From: a virus
DNA: 64,000 nt
IMG/VR virus record: IMGVR_UViG_3300007538_000020
Coordinates: 30,982 to 94,981 of that record
Strand: one strand, 5' to 3'
A program made the position numbers and the translations under genes. How positions within the stretch are numbered: the stretch's first letter is position 1; the number at the start of each line of letters is the position of its first letter. Below, piece by piece: positions 27,501 to 34,936 of the stretch. Below the pieces are notes generated by a model, which saw nothing but the letters and a program-made list of their open reading frames with translations, was not told where the DNA came from and searched no databases.

Positions 27501-30038
27501 ATAAGCAAAGGTTATGATATTTCCTTTTTTATATTTTACATCTTCTTCTTCATATACACTTTCATTATCTTCTAAAACAGATTCTTCTGTTTGACCACTA
27601 GTATCTATTACATCTGGGTCTGTATTTAAAGTAGGTTTAGTTTTAGTTTTAGGTTTAGCTTTAGCTTTAGACTTAGGAGGAGTCTTTGGTTTTTTACTTA
27701 ACTCTTTTTCTAAATCTATTACGCCTTCAGAAATTAATGTAGCAGCTTCAGCGAATAAGTCCTCATACTTATTCATTAAATCAATTTCTTCTTGTGTTAA
27801 ATCTACACCTTTGAGTTGTTTGTCTATTATTTCTAATATTCTTCTTTGAGAAGGTTTTTCGTCAGTAGATGTTGTTGCATCTGATTCTTCTTCTGTATCT
27901 GTTTCTGATTCTTTTTGAGACTGTTTAAAGTTTTCATACTTTAAATCTATTTCCTTTTTCTTATCTTCTGAAAGATTAGGATACATTAGTTTTAACTCTT
28001 CAAATAATTTATCTACAGTATCAGCATCATTATTATTAATAGCTTCATCAAAAGAAATTTCTTTTTCTTTAATTACTTTATCAAAAGCATCTTTAACTTC
28101 TTTCTCTCTTTGGTCATTAATATCTTTTTCTCTTTTAGTGGCATACTCAGAATCTTTTAATTTTCTATAATTATCTGTGTTGTTAGTTACTTGTATTTCA
28201 GATGCTAATATATTAGCTACTTTTTTCTGTACATCTCCATCTATCTCATCTATTAAAAAATCAACTTCACCAAAAGGTTTATTAGTATCTTCTTTTATTT
28301 TTTCTTGTAAAGATTTTAATTCTCTAGAATTAGATTCTAATTTAGATTGTAAAAATTCTATATCTTTTTCTGATAAATTCTTTCTGGTATCTTCCTCAGA
28401 TAATACACCTTCAATTACTTTATTTTCGTTTAATAATTGATTACCTCTTATTACAGAATCTTTAATTAAATTATCTACATTAGATAAATTAGCTTTACTA
28501 TATATATCAAATAAAGATGCTTTAGCTTTAGTTATAGTTTCTTTGTTAAGAAGTATATTAGCTAAGTTATTAAAAGCTTCTAATCTAACATTAGTTAATG
28601 AACCATCAAATTCATTAGTTACTTTATTCCAAGTATTTTCTATAATGTCTACTGCTTTTAGATATTCTCCTTTTTTATTTTTAATAACATTAGGATCTAA
28701 TCCAGCTGCAACAGCTTCTTCCTCTGTCATATTGAACATCTCATCTAAAGTAGCTTTAAACTGTTCAATAGTTCCTTGTTCAGCATTATGAAATGCTAAG
28801 TTATATAACATTTTCTTTTGAAGTTGTTCATATTTAACTTCATCATTATTAGCTATAGCTTCTTGCATTTCAGCATAAAGTTTAGAATTTTTATTAAAAA
28901 TATCTTTAACTTTATCTTTATTTTTATTAGCAAATGCCATTGCTTTTTCTTCTTGCTGAGCATATGTAGGAGCACCTTTTATCTTTGATATAGCATCATT
29001 CAATTTTTGTCCTCCAGCCTCAAAAGCAACACCACCAACTGCACCTAATAGACCTGCTGTTAAACCTTCATCAGAAGTTAAATAATCCATAAACCTACTA
29101 GATATAGTAGTATCATCTTGAATATTTAAAGCATCTCTTTCATTATCTTTTGCTATAAAATCCATTAAAACCTCTTCACCATATTCACCAGCAGCGTTCA
29201 TAAAATATTCTTTTCCTCTCTTTTTAATCCAAGGAGAAGCAGCATCAGCAAATCTAGAAGCAGTTTTAATTCCTCTCATTAAAGTATAGTATTGAGGAAT
29301 TTCAAACATTAAATTTATTTTAGATTGGTATACTATATCCATAGCTTCATTTAAAGCTACTTCATTAGAAACACCTTGACTTAATAATGATTTATAAGTT
29401 TGAGAAGCATTTTGCATAGCTTCTACGTAATTCATTGAATAAGCACTAGTAAGAGCACTACCAAATTTAGTTGCGTTAGCTCCTAGTTTTAAAGCTTGTA
29501 ATCCTAAAGAAGTAGCTCTACCAATAGCCATACCAGGAACCATATAACCTAATGATTCTAATACAGTATCACCATTTCTCATCCACCATTCAAAAGATAA
29601 TGGGTCAAACTCTTCACTACCAGGAATAGATCTACTGAACTCTGGAAGTTCTTCATCTAATTTATCTTTTAATCCTCTTACTGATTCTGATACAGTGTTT
29701 GTAAAATCTCTTTCTAATCCTAATATTTCAGGAATATCTAATAGAAAACCTATTGATTCTGGTATAGTTAAAGCAGCCTTACCTATACCTCTTAAAGTCA
29801 TATTACCTAATTTAGTTAGTCTAGATTGCTTTTCATTCAAATCTTCCATTATAGTAGAAGATGTAACATTGTTATAGTTTACACCATATTTATCTGCATA
29901 CTTCTGTATTACAGGATCTAAAGTTACACTGTTAGGGTCTGGAAAATTAACCCTATCTATTTTAAATTGTTGTTTAGGATCTTGTAGAGGATCTAAACTG
30001 TTGTTAAAATTTATATCTTTAAATATACTGTTAGCCAT
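18567..30038 (-). CDS. Giant virion protein with zincin protease motif and crAss-type RNA polymerase core (3823 residues)
   Basis: One uninterrupted frame of 3823 codons. The N-terminus (about 70-340) has hydrophobic and amphipathic helices typical of ejected internal virion proteins. A helical region follows to about 780. A Lys/Pro-rich linker lies at about 783-803, a beta-rich region to about 1320 and a second Lys/Pro linker at about 1326-1354. A zincin motif follows: HELLHAALH with His1479, Glu1480, His1483, and DEFLSEAFSN (1519-1528) supplying a probable third ligand. The RNA polymerase core spans roughly 2450-3000: FFESASKIGSQG, KMSGKSFVQASNF (about 2680) and GSDFDVDKLY with catalytic Asp2935, Asp2937 and Asp2939. 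Phage phi14:2 gp66 is the characterised relative, a virion-packaged polymerase for early genes. The start overlaps the transglycosylase gene by eight bases. Confidence 0.92.
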   Translation of the reverse strand: MANSIFKDINFNNSLDPLQDPKQQFKIDRVNFPDPNSVTLDPVIQKYADKYGVNYNNVTSSTIMEDLNEKQSRLTKLGNMTLRGIGKAALTIPESIGFLLDIPEILGLERDFTNTVSESVRGLKDKLDEELPEFSRSIPGSEEFDPLSFEWWMRNGDTVLESLGYMVPGMAIGRATSLGLQALKLGANATKFGSALTSAYSMNYVEAMQNASQTYKSLLSQGVSNEVALNEAMDIVYQSKINLMFEIPQYYTLMRGIKTASRFADAASPWIKKRGKEYFMNAAGEYGEEVLMDFIAKDNERDALNIQDDTTISSRFMDYLTSDEGLTAGLLGAVGGVAFEAGGQKLNDAISKIKGAPTYAQQEEKAMAFANKNKDKVKDIFNKNSKLYAEMQEAIANNDEVKYEQLQKKMLYNLAFHNAEQGTIEQFKATLDEMFNMTEEEAVAAGLDPNVIKNKKGEYLKAVDIIENTWNKVTNEFDGSLTNVRLEAFNNLANILLNKETITKAKASLFDIYSKANLSNVDNLIKDSVIRGNQLLNENKVIEGVLSEEDTRKNLSEKDIEFLQSKLESNSRELKSLQEKIKEDTNKPFGEVDFLIDEIDGDVQKKVANILASEIQVTNNTDNYRKLKDSEYATKREKDINDQREKEVKDAFDKVIKEKEISFDEAINNNDADTVDKLFEELKLMYPNLSEDKKKEIDLKYENFKQSQKESETDTEEESDATTSTDEKPSQRRILEIIDKQLKGVDLTQEEIDLMNKYEDLFAEAATLISEGVIDLEKELSKKPKTPPKSKAKAKPKTKTKPTLNTDPDVIDTSGQTEESVLEDNESVYEEEDVKYKKGNIITFAYLHIEKNEDLEDVYDENGNLVINNLINNDLLDRDKILPGERFSIIIDEEYAKENNIEINSKNLHKIPYVIVDSNNKKVAYVHAFQNQVTSLDRIDPNIARLISEKNTKEAQKQLLELRTKLFDSLVTNNNPVTIEITDKNNGVFNKTDNYGSLVEKLGDGQTLDSDIAFGYADDVNALQIIGNPDLSDSEIDVSNVNKFKKGTVFALIPTFARGSKNPNKKVLMPWAVVPRQLDQNAIEKALYILQNWDRYDNPTELAKLGFPAEINSASKLLNYIVYNGNNSNNFKVVRDSKTKEIRIFTTKSSKGGWTTEYFTNKDESKIRELLSNLRYNILKGDYINMEFDNNQLVYKGKISNREFLGRNLTTNVKGLPYSESNPGKKYYNLQPVISFKVIDETSKKEESTYKPNNKEVLIPDTENTKFTNEDLEYVQTEKAVGNIAKKYPSILAEYKKDKQGFKNIREFAEAYINKALTNKNEPATKSVKPKAKPKPKAKPKPKPKTPPKTPPKGKSSGKTNPLGKVIDLDDVENPNDLFFIDSSVTFNSQLGNIHNIRQLTKLVGNEYDVLPELISKDPELSIIYDKILNNLKGNLPTFKYYYAQDKKIAKYNANTNTILINTKAIKKSSRDIEYVIVHELLHAALHKHTGNKDLQQLYKEAKEKIKDDKFNYALSSIDEFLSEAFSNKEFKERLKNTDKDKSVFDKFIDFIKSLFGISTKNNSIYELVDKHVSDILNYDNKYSNNKLNSEEKSYDLYENFLVPELSIFETDEILKSSSKVLLDFILRNPDKKIDEAVSKLKNILLETKEEIELLDSEDPILERYESILANDFNNPTFKKIVEKSIAYIKSLDKIITYSELLEDEYDEDLELDSIGSESYGREAFQVNPKDSASARMKKFLAFIPERIKNTKGAFENKVNIFNMTSYLPYDVVYNNLVLNLSNVPIEEIYDRLQELGRYNSMYHYIAEKLNEFKNSKNQDSVAVYKEFMSNFSKQHAKFVTAQFTKNDNNNTLRFIYSNRREANELIITNWYENFKNTNLNKNVKYSNNQLVYDLKRINKILENYRIIKDNQQSIEVKLSYLRPLLKDLGIDISPETISIIVNSPQLINRKYTATKFLSSVYRIFESLESIKEGDNAIDNNPFSKESNNIKMLSLAELLTNNNVYSTMFRNEEGKNIYSVFANHALSKKMRDLFNANSTFRLALNNSPFHKDSFITQKLNSGEWNSTNFEYAIFSNFNKIGDYGNGKPFKNLSPQEREITKLIGFMNEGNSTGWFISPTQSDKPTIPFIKMPKFRVSFVNNRLDSESLNNLYSIYISEFNRIREAHRLIDAIKTTTDPALKKRLESKLVLNYHYKKDKLSKDGEAFKFVIFPTLNKTSLSTENSTFLLTDPLYNPEVHKEQILNALNDIFIKLKEEKIKQLQKLNLVNNKGNILSKYIDVNYSKQKDKDIDLLDSYIYNSLLSQIVYSSLMDNDLAFTKNLDDASKRAAKNLAPGLDFFLEGSFRAAIVKDIYYPLKNKDKFLEDLKSIVKDKKTYDKLVEEYSKDMNGTDAQAIVTLDTYEKMLDGLGRLDKDYKRIINKIRNNQKLSNKDLYKVLGPLKPVYVEDVWDDTLKVYVPKYIKFSAFPLINELVNNNNFTQLKELKDKMENKDNPVDILFFESASKIGSQGIQPIVNENYELLDLDPDNINVLPWSGMRLQQEVPFDAEKNKVNLVSQARKLLFEALKEFDANAEEKKALFEDLHLYTVQENYRNLIVATLESYYDPETKRYQINNIDKFKEVILREAESRGFDENFLQALETLDNKFLIPLYLTPYSEQIESLLLSIFTNKLVKQKMSGKSFVQASNFAFNKVIDTESELFKNAKNKIQYIRDNSNSLDTLSIESETKIDWSRYKKENKNNYEVSSKGDKRFSALYAKLNDGRTIEEAYQLDVKGYRVQGNDWKLGKGKAPLNKMTKEESYQAYKSLWEQYLNENPDLEKDLYQKAKGKTLTDQFATTDISQARALSDILNERFNQKSNEEARTLPEGIYLPNIFKSYFSDINNIPEELLRVVGFRIPNQGHNLMVPLKIQGFLPPSMGDLVVVSPEMLKRMGSDFDVDKLYIYFKNVDPITKQVVKYSESLDEKDVENRYVEKVEELLALYLRENKSKLKTFSFYKKEYEKAIKSNKDTQRLLEDYAEQLEEAKTREEEDEIREKIELLNVKTLFLNKEFKEIEEDYITSKKSLINELINKKYIPDFETFKEQSPAAQNTLKARQNKIIDMYLDVLTNPKLLERMLKPNEIDVLKEVNDHYSQYDEQTEVISPFSSVTQDAYFESNVVGKTAVGITSLFSTFFSQAQYTNFALKTNDVIKGVKFKKDDSDELYTDVDLDKAGSYNNKELFGLFKLNKIRGVVNNTYISDILQIFQSAAVDNAKEQQLNKANLNIETLPTAMYIAISGIDDLSLIVGFLKQPAIVKYIEILKASKSSLNKYVKTTYEEEAEIQTINYFNNKIKELKGKPFTATDIGIFSKKGLENNLKINKNLESLNNQQKILFYEAQLKILHTYMQYSNTAAKLTEVINGLNIDTQSVGKNFTDLVKNINLSDKYRESTQLSEEAVKALPFRNVDDFYTKTFAGELMDKAYRPVISLYNNNSLYPYNSKLFYDINADILKSLGSDELSQKLSRDVKKALIQFLMTYKKNNLYSTEVTFDEYRKNILKGIGARLLKYKTDNPDNWLMQRMNIELADNKELFVDKITLNTNQLESTERIYGMKTVADMLSSDNAEEALLAKDLIAYSYLTTGGLRSSNGLSSIIPIEYLVSIGFGDAYNSKEFYSILNNNPINEIKMSKLFVQQFFRNNPNKAPEIVNGRFSKDKRTVSIDITKNTTPDTLLVTDFVKLYNKEKRRSELYMIYDETDTHRIFEKVNQLNNEYSMNSFLTKSVNEVAVEVPINKEETPTLNSDLLPTSSPFGSLLDPSQLTIDDLRDQITDEDMVEGDDCGPPPF

Positions 30039-32964
30039 TTAAAATATTGTTTATGTATTTTTGTGTTTCAAGAGGTAAAGCTGTTATATCTTTTTTATCG
30101 TATTTAATCCATTTGTCCACATTACCTGTTCCCCAGTTATAAGCTGCTAAAGCTAAAACTTTGTCTCCTTTATATTTATCTAATAATGCTTCTAAATAAT
30201 CTCTTCCTAATCTATATTGATGTTTTATTTGTTCTTCAGCTGATAATTGTTCATAATTATCAGGAAGAGGTTTAATATTAAAACCAGGATTTTTACCTGT
30301 AGCTGACATTATTTGTGTTAGTCCAAATGCTCCTTTTTTAGAAACAGCAGATGGATCATAATTACTTTCTTGTTTCATCAAAGGTATCATTAATTCAGTA
30401 GCCATATTTTGATATATATTATCTTTATTATTAGTTATAATTCCTGTGCTATCTTCTGTATTATCTTCGTTATCAAATATAATAGCCATTATGTTTTCTT
30501 TAGTAGGAACTATATCAGCAAATTTATCTTCAGTAGTTTGATTATTTGTTTGATTATCAGTTACTTTTTTTTTTTCGTTTTCAGCTGCCTGATTAAAGTT
30601 TTCTAAAAAATACTGAATTTGATTAGGAGAAAAACCATGTTGTTGAAGACCTTGTATAAAATAAGCTCTTTTTTGTTCAGCATCTAAATAAGGATTAGGT
30701 AATATTTCTGTTTCTAATTTATTTAAATCATAGAACATATTTAAAGCATCTAAAGTAGTATTAGCTTTTACTGTTATACCTTTATAAGTAACATCTAATT
30801 TACCTCCACTATCTTGATTATTAAAAATATCTCTTGATAATTCTATTTTAGTATCTCCAACTTTAAATTCTGCGTATGTTCCTAAAGAATTTCTTAATTG
30901 ATTTTCCATACTTTGAATATATGAATAATCTAATTGACTTTGTAAACCTATTTCTTGTAACAATCCTACATCTTCAATAGGATATTCTATTTTAAGCTTA
31001 TCATTAATAGCTATATCAGCCATCCATTTATTATCACCAGGATCATAAGTAAGAGCAAAACTAGCATTATAAAAATTATCAACATTTAATTTATCATCAT
31101 CAACTTTATCTTTTTCACTTGCTTGTGAATTTTCATATAAAAATTTATTAACTAATTTTTTCTCATCTTCAGTTAAAGGTCTATTATCAGTAGTTCTAAT
31201 TTCGTTAGAAGGATTAAATGCTAAAGCAGTTTTAATTGTACTTATAACTCCTTCTCTTGCTCTTTTAGTATCTGGATTAAAGCCAGCAGGTATAACAAAA
31301 GATAAAGTAGAAAAAGAAGTAGCTTGTGTTAAATTATTTAATTTACCTACTATTTCTTTATACTGAGGAGAATAATTACTTAAATATTCATCTCTTTTTT
31401 TATTAGCGGCTTCTATTGTTTTATCACTTAGCTTTAAATCTTTTAAATCACTTCTTAATACAACATTAGTAGCTAATGGATAATAACCTGGTTTTATTTC
31501 TTCGAAACTGTCTACTACTTTTACAGGATGTGGCAGTAAAGGATTACCTGCATTACTTCTTTGTGCTCTATATAAAGTAATAGCTTCTTCTTCTAAAGCT
31601 TGTTCATAAACTTTATCAGCATTTTTTAATACTTCTGGATGTAAATCGCCATTTTTTAATTGTCTATTTAAATCTCCTAAAATTTGTTTTACTCCATTGT
31701 AAGTACTCCAATCTTTTTCTCTAATAGAATTTATAGGTAAAACAGAGTTAGCGTAAAAGTTATTATATGTTTGTTGTTGAGCTTGACTTAGATTATCATA
31801 ATCTAAACCAGATACAATTAAAGATGTAAATCCTTTTCCATTATCTACATATTCAAAATTAACGTTAGGTATTTCTAATCCTTTATCTTGAAAAGCAGTT
31901 GTATATTGTGTACTTATTTCACTTATATATTCTTTATCTCTTTGTTCATTTGTTTCTGATAAAGCTTCTAAGTGTTTAGTCATTCCTTGAAAAGTATTAG
32001 CTGAACTTGGTAATAAAGGTTGTTGAGTTCTACTAGTAGCTATAGATGTTAAACTAGCAAAAGTACTTTCACTTGCTTTTTTACTACCACTACCACTACC
32101 ATCTTTAGAAGGAGATACTTTTTTATTCATTTGTTCTGTTACAGAATGTTCATACATTCTTATTAAATTAACTCCTAAAACATCTTCTCTATATTTATTA
32201 ATATCATATTCTAATCCTAAATCTTTTTCATAAGAAGCTTTTCTAAAAGCAAGACCTTCACCTTGACCTTCAAATAATGTATTAGTATATTCTTTATTAT
32301 CACCTGTGATAAAATTAAGTAACATATCTTTATCTATGTATTCTTCTTGACCATATTCTCCTTCTTGATAATAATAAATTTCTCCATCTTCGGATTTACC
32401 TATTTTAAGGTCTGGAAAATATGTTTTAATTTTTTCTAAAGAAGGTTTTAATAAATTGAAATGCCCTTGATATTCTTTTATCCAATCAGTTTTAGGTGTA
32501 AATTCATACCAAGATGGATCAAAATCTTCACCTTTTTTTGTTTGTATATAATTTCCACTTTTATCTAAGTAATTAAATACAGCTCCTTTATTCTCTCTAT
32601 TTATTTTTTCAGCTTCAGATCTATATTTCTCATCATATAATATATTCTTATATTCAGGATTATTAGAAATCTCTCTGGCTAATGATTTTATGTTAGCCAT
32701 TGCTTTAGATGAATTACCAGTTTTTTGAAGCTCTGTTAATATAGATTCTATTTGAGGATTATATTTCTCTTTAAACATAGTAGCTCTTTCACTAGTTCTA
32801 TAACCTCCTTCAGGAAGTAGTTTAGCTAGTTCATCTGCAGTAGTATTAGCTTTATCAAAATCTGTTTGTTTTTGATTTAATGCTATAATAGCTTCTTTAA
32901 AAGGAAGCTCTGGTACTGGATTTGGTATGTTATCTATTGATGGTAATTTAAAAAATCTAGCCAT
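30031..32964 (-). CDS. Virion protein with C-terminal lytic transglycosylase domain (977 residues)
   Basis: Most of this 977-residue protein is an unassigned helical virion region (linker rich in Asn/Thr/Lys near residue 815). The last 125 residues are a soluble lytic transglycosylase (lysozyme-like) domain: PLMKQESNYDPSAVSKKGAFG with catalytic Glu866, GLTQIM, then LALAAYNWGTGNVDKW and ALPLETQKYINNI. It should cleave peptidoglycan locally during genome entry. Upstream it abuts the Gly-rich protein gene (shared base at 32964) and downstream it overlaps the polymerase gene by eight bases, so three ejection proteins are co-translated. Placing the enzyme at the C-terminus of a large structural protein resembles T7 gp16-type ejection proteins in principle, with domain order reversed. 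Confidence 0.9.
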   Translation of the reverse strand: MARFFKLPSIDNIPNPVPELPFKEAIIALNQKQTDFDKANTTADELAKLLPEGGYRTSERATMFKEKYNPQIESILTELQKTGNSSKAMANIKSLAREISNNPEYKNILYDEKYRSEAEKINRENKGAVFNYLDKSGNYIQTKKGEDFDPSWYEFTPKTDWIKEYQGHFNLLKPSLEKIKTYFPDLKIGKSEDGEIYYYQEGEYGQEEYIDKDMLLNFITGDNKEYTNTLFEGQGEGLAFRKASYEKDLGLEYDINKYREDVLGVNLIRMYEHSVTEQMNKKVSPSKDGSGSGSKKASESTFASLTSIATSRTQQPLLPSSANTFQGMTKHLEALSETNEQRDKEYISEISTQYTTAFQDKGLEIPNVNFEYVDNGKGFTSLIVSGLDYDNLSQAQQQTYNNFYANSVLPINSIREKDWSTYNGVKQILGDLNRQLKNGDLHPEVLKNADKVYEQALEEEAITLYRAQRSNAGNPLLPHPVKVVDSFEEIKPGYYPLATNVVLRSDLKDLKLSDKTIEAANKKRDEYLSNYSPQYKEIVGKLNNLTQATSFSTLSFVIPAGFNPDTKRAREGVISTIKTALAFNPSNEIRTTDNRPLTEDEKKLVNKFLYENSQASEKDKVDDDKLNVDNFYNASFALTYDPGDNKWMADIAINDKLKIEYPIEDVGLLQEIGLQSQLDYSYIQSMENQLRNSLGTYAEFKVGDTKIELSRDIFNNQDSGGKLDVTYKGITVKANTTLDALNMFYDLNKLETEILPNPYLDAEQKRAYFIQGLQQHGFSPNQIQYFLENFNQAAENEKKKVTDNQTNNQTTEDKFADIVPTKENIMAIIFDNEDNTEDSTGIITNNKDNIYQNMATELMIPLMKQESNYDPSAVSKKGAFGLTQIMSATGKNPGFNIKPLPDNYEQLSAEEQIKHQYRLGRDYLEALLDKYKGDKVLALAAYNWGTGNVDKWIKYDKKDITALPLETQKYINNILNG

Positions 32965-34865
32965 TATCCTTCTAATTTTTTACCTTTATATGTAATGTTA
33001 CCTAATGCATCAATATCAAAATCATTAGATATTGACTTAAGAATATTTAACTTTTGTTTATTAGATATATTAGAAGATTGAATCTGTGCTAAAGAATATC
33101 CTCTTTTCTCTAAGTTTCTAAATGCATCAGCCATTGCTTGTCTTGAAGCATCTCTTTCTTGAGTATTTATTTGCTCTGTCATATATTGACCTTGAGCTGT
33201 TAATTGACCTTGATTAGCTAAATAATAACTTAATTGATTAGCAAAAGTATTTCTACTTTTTAATAAGTTATTCTGAATAGAATTAGAATAAGTATTAAAT
33301 AATTGTTGTTTTGCACCAGCACCTATATTAGGAGCTAATCCTTCATTTAAAGATTTTAAAGTAGTTGTTAATCCTAATCTAGATTCATTTATCATAGCTT
33401 TTTCTGCTAAATTACCTTCTTGTTTTAAAGTATTTATAGCAGGAGTCATAGCTCCTTTATAATAATTTCTAACTGTTTCTGGTTTGTTACTTTTAGCTAA
33501 AGCAAAATCAGCAGCAGTAGATAAAGCAGAAGTGAATCCTTGTGTTAATTGAGGTAACATAGAAGCAAATTTAAATCCTTCTTTATCATTATAATTAAAA
33601 TCTTTATCTCTTCTATTTAATCTCATATCTTTAGCTGGTTCTATTGTAGGTAGAACAGGAATATTAGAATTGGTTAAACTATTACTATTTACTTCGCTTA
33701 GATTAACTTTATTAAAACTAATAGGTGAGTCTATATCAACATATCGAGTTGTTGGAATATCTTCAATACCTAAAGATTCTTTAGTTACACCAGTTTTACC
33801 TCCACCATCATACTTAGGTAATTTTCCACCATTTTTAAAATTAGTTTTAAATAATTGATTAGTTATATCTTTTATAGTACTAATTGATTGTTTACCTGCA
33901 AATTTAATAGGTTCTAACGACCATTCACCTTGCTTTTTATAAAGTTCTCTATAATTTTCATGTAAAGCTCCGTGTAATTCACGAGGAGTCAAATCTTTAT
34001 AAAAAGACAATCCTATTAAATCTTTATTTTTTTCTAAAAAAGCTTTTTTATCTCCTGCATGATTATATCTCATAGCAGCTAATATAGCATTTTGTTCATT
34101 TTTTAAATCTGTTATAGATCCTCCATCTTGAAACTTTTGAACATTAAAAGATTCTTCTTTCATTCTTAATTCTTCATTAAGTTTAGCTAAATTAGAAAGT
34201 TCTCTTTCTCTTGATTCTAAAGATATTTTATCTTTTTTACCTTTATATTTCTTATCTATTTTTTTAGATAGTTCAGCAAAAGATTTATTGGAAGAAGGAT
34301 CTTTTAAGAATTCTGAGAATACATAATCTTTATAAGATGTTTCTCCTCCTTCTAATTCTGCGATAGCATTTGTTTTACTAGTTGGCATTAGGCTTTTATT
34401 TACTCCTATTCCTCCATATTTATGTTTAGGACCAGAATAAGAAAGTAAAGGAGATTTAAAAGAACTTTCTTTATTAAAAGAAACTTTACCTCCCATTTTA
34501 AATTGGTCAGAAACAGTATCTATTACATCAGTAGCTATATTTACAGCATTAGATACTTTTCCTAAAGTATCTAATCCAGAACTAGCAGCACCAGCTGCTC
34601 CTGCTCCTAATCCTCCTATTCCAAAAGAAGCAGCTAAACTACCTATTGAACCAGCTACATTACCAGTAGCTTGTCCTATACCAGCGGCTCTTGTATAAGT
34701 TTCACTTTCATCTTGAAGTGGTAACTTAGGCATTATTTGACTATTTAATTGAGCTAAGCTATCTCCTACTATAGGAATAGAGCCTAACACACCATTAGCA
34801 AAGCCAGCCATAGCACCAGCCATTTTATATTTTTTACTAGTAGGGTCTATTGGTTTTCTTTTCAT
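32964..34865 (-). CDS. Glycine-rich internal virion/ejection protein (633 residues)
   Basis: A 633-residue protein. Its first 120 residues include long Ala/Gly/Ser hydrophobic stretches (GSLAASFGIGGLGAGAAGA, residues about 78-96) that could insert in a membrane. Then come motifs AELEGGETSYKDYVFSE (about 168-184) and FQDGGSITDLKNEQNAI (about 247-263), patterns I associate with crAss-like and related Bacteroidota phage virion proteins. The C-terminal half is helical (SLNEGLAPNIGAGAKQQL). It is the first gene of the three-gene ejection run. The probable role is channel formation or cargo in DNA ejection, by context. Confidence 0.75.
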   Translation of the reverse strand: MKRKPIDPTSKKYKMAGAMAGFANGVLGSIPIVGDSLAQLNSQIMPKLPLQDESETYTRAAGIGQATGNVAGSIGSLAASFGIGGLGAGAAGAASSGLDTLGKVSNAVNIATDVIDTVSDQFKMGGKVSFNKESSFKSPLLSYSGPKHKYGGIGVNKSLMPTSKTNAIAELEGGETSYKDYVFSEFLKDPSSNKSFAELSKKIDKKYKGKKDKISLESRERELSNLAKLNEELRMKEESFNVQKFQDGGSITDLKNEQNAILAAMRYNHAGDKKAFLEKNKDLIGLSFYKDLTPRELHGALHENYRELYKKQGEWSLEPIKFAGKQSISTIKDITNQLFKTNFKNGGKLPKYDGGGKTGVTKESLGIEDIPTTRYVDIDSPISFNKVNLSEVNSNSLTNSNIPVLPTIEPAKDMRLNRRDKDFNYNDKEGFKFASMLPQLTQGFTSALSTAADFALAKSNKPETVRNYYKGAMTPAINTLKQEGNLAEKAMINESRLGLTTTLKSLNEGLAPNIGAGAKQQLFNTYSNSIQNNLLKSRNTFANQLSYYLANQGQLTAQGQYMTEQINTQERDASRQAMADAFRNLEKRGYSLAQIQSSNISNKQKLNILKSISNDFDIDALGNITYKGKKLEG

Positions 34866-34898
34866 ATTAAATGTAAATATAGTTAAAATAAATTAATT

Positions 34899-34922
34899 AA
34901 TAAAATTTTATAAAATTTTATT
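34899..34922. repeat. Perfect 24-bp AT-only palindrome
   Basis: AA-TAAAATTTTA-TAAAATTTTA-TT reads identically on both strands and contains a tandem 10-bp unit. It sits in the 71-base gap between the tail muzzle gene and the ejection gene run. It might form a weak hairpin acting as a terminator or RNA-processing site, or bind a dimeric protein. AT-richness makes chance occurrence possible. Confidence 0.5.
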
Positions 34923-34936
34923 TATTATTTGATAAA

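Noticed and set aside
24900-29900. Several plus-strand frames of 60-150 codons opposite the giant polymerase gene
   Set aside because: They are antisense shadows of a gene with strong motifs, with low-complexity Leu/Ser/Phe products and no coupling.
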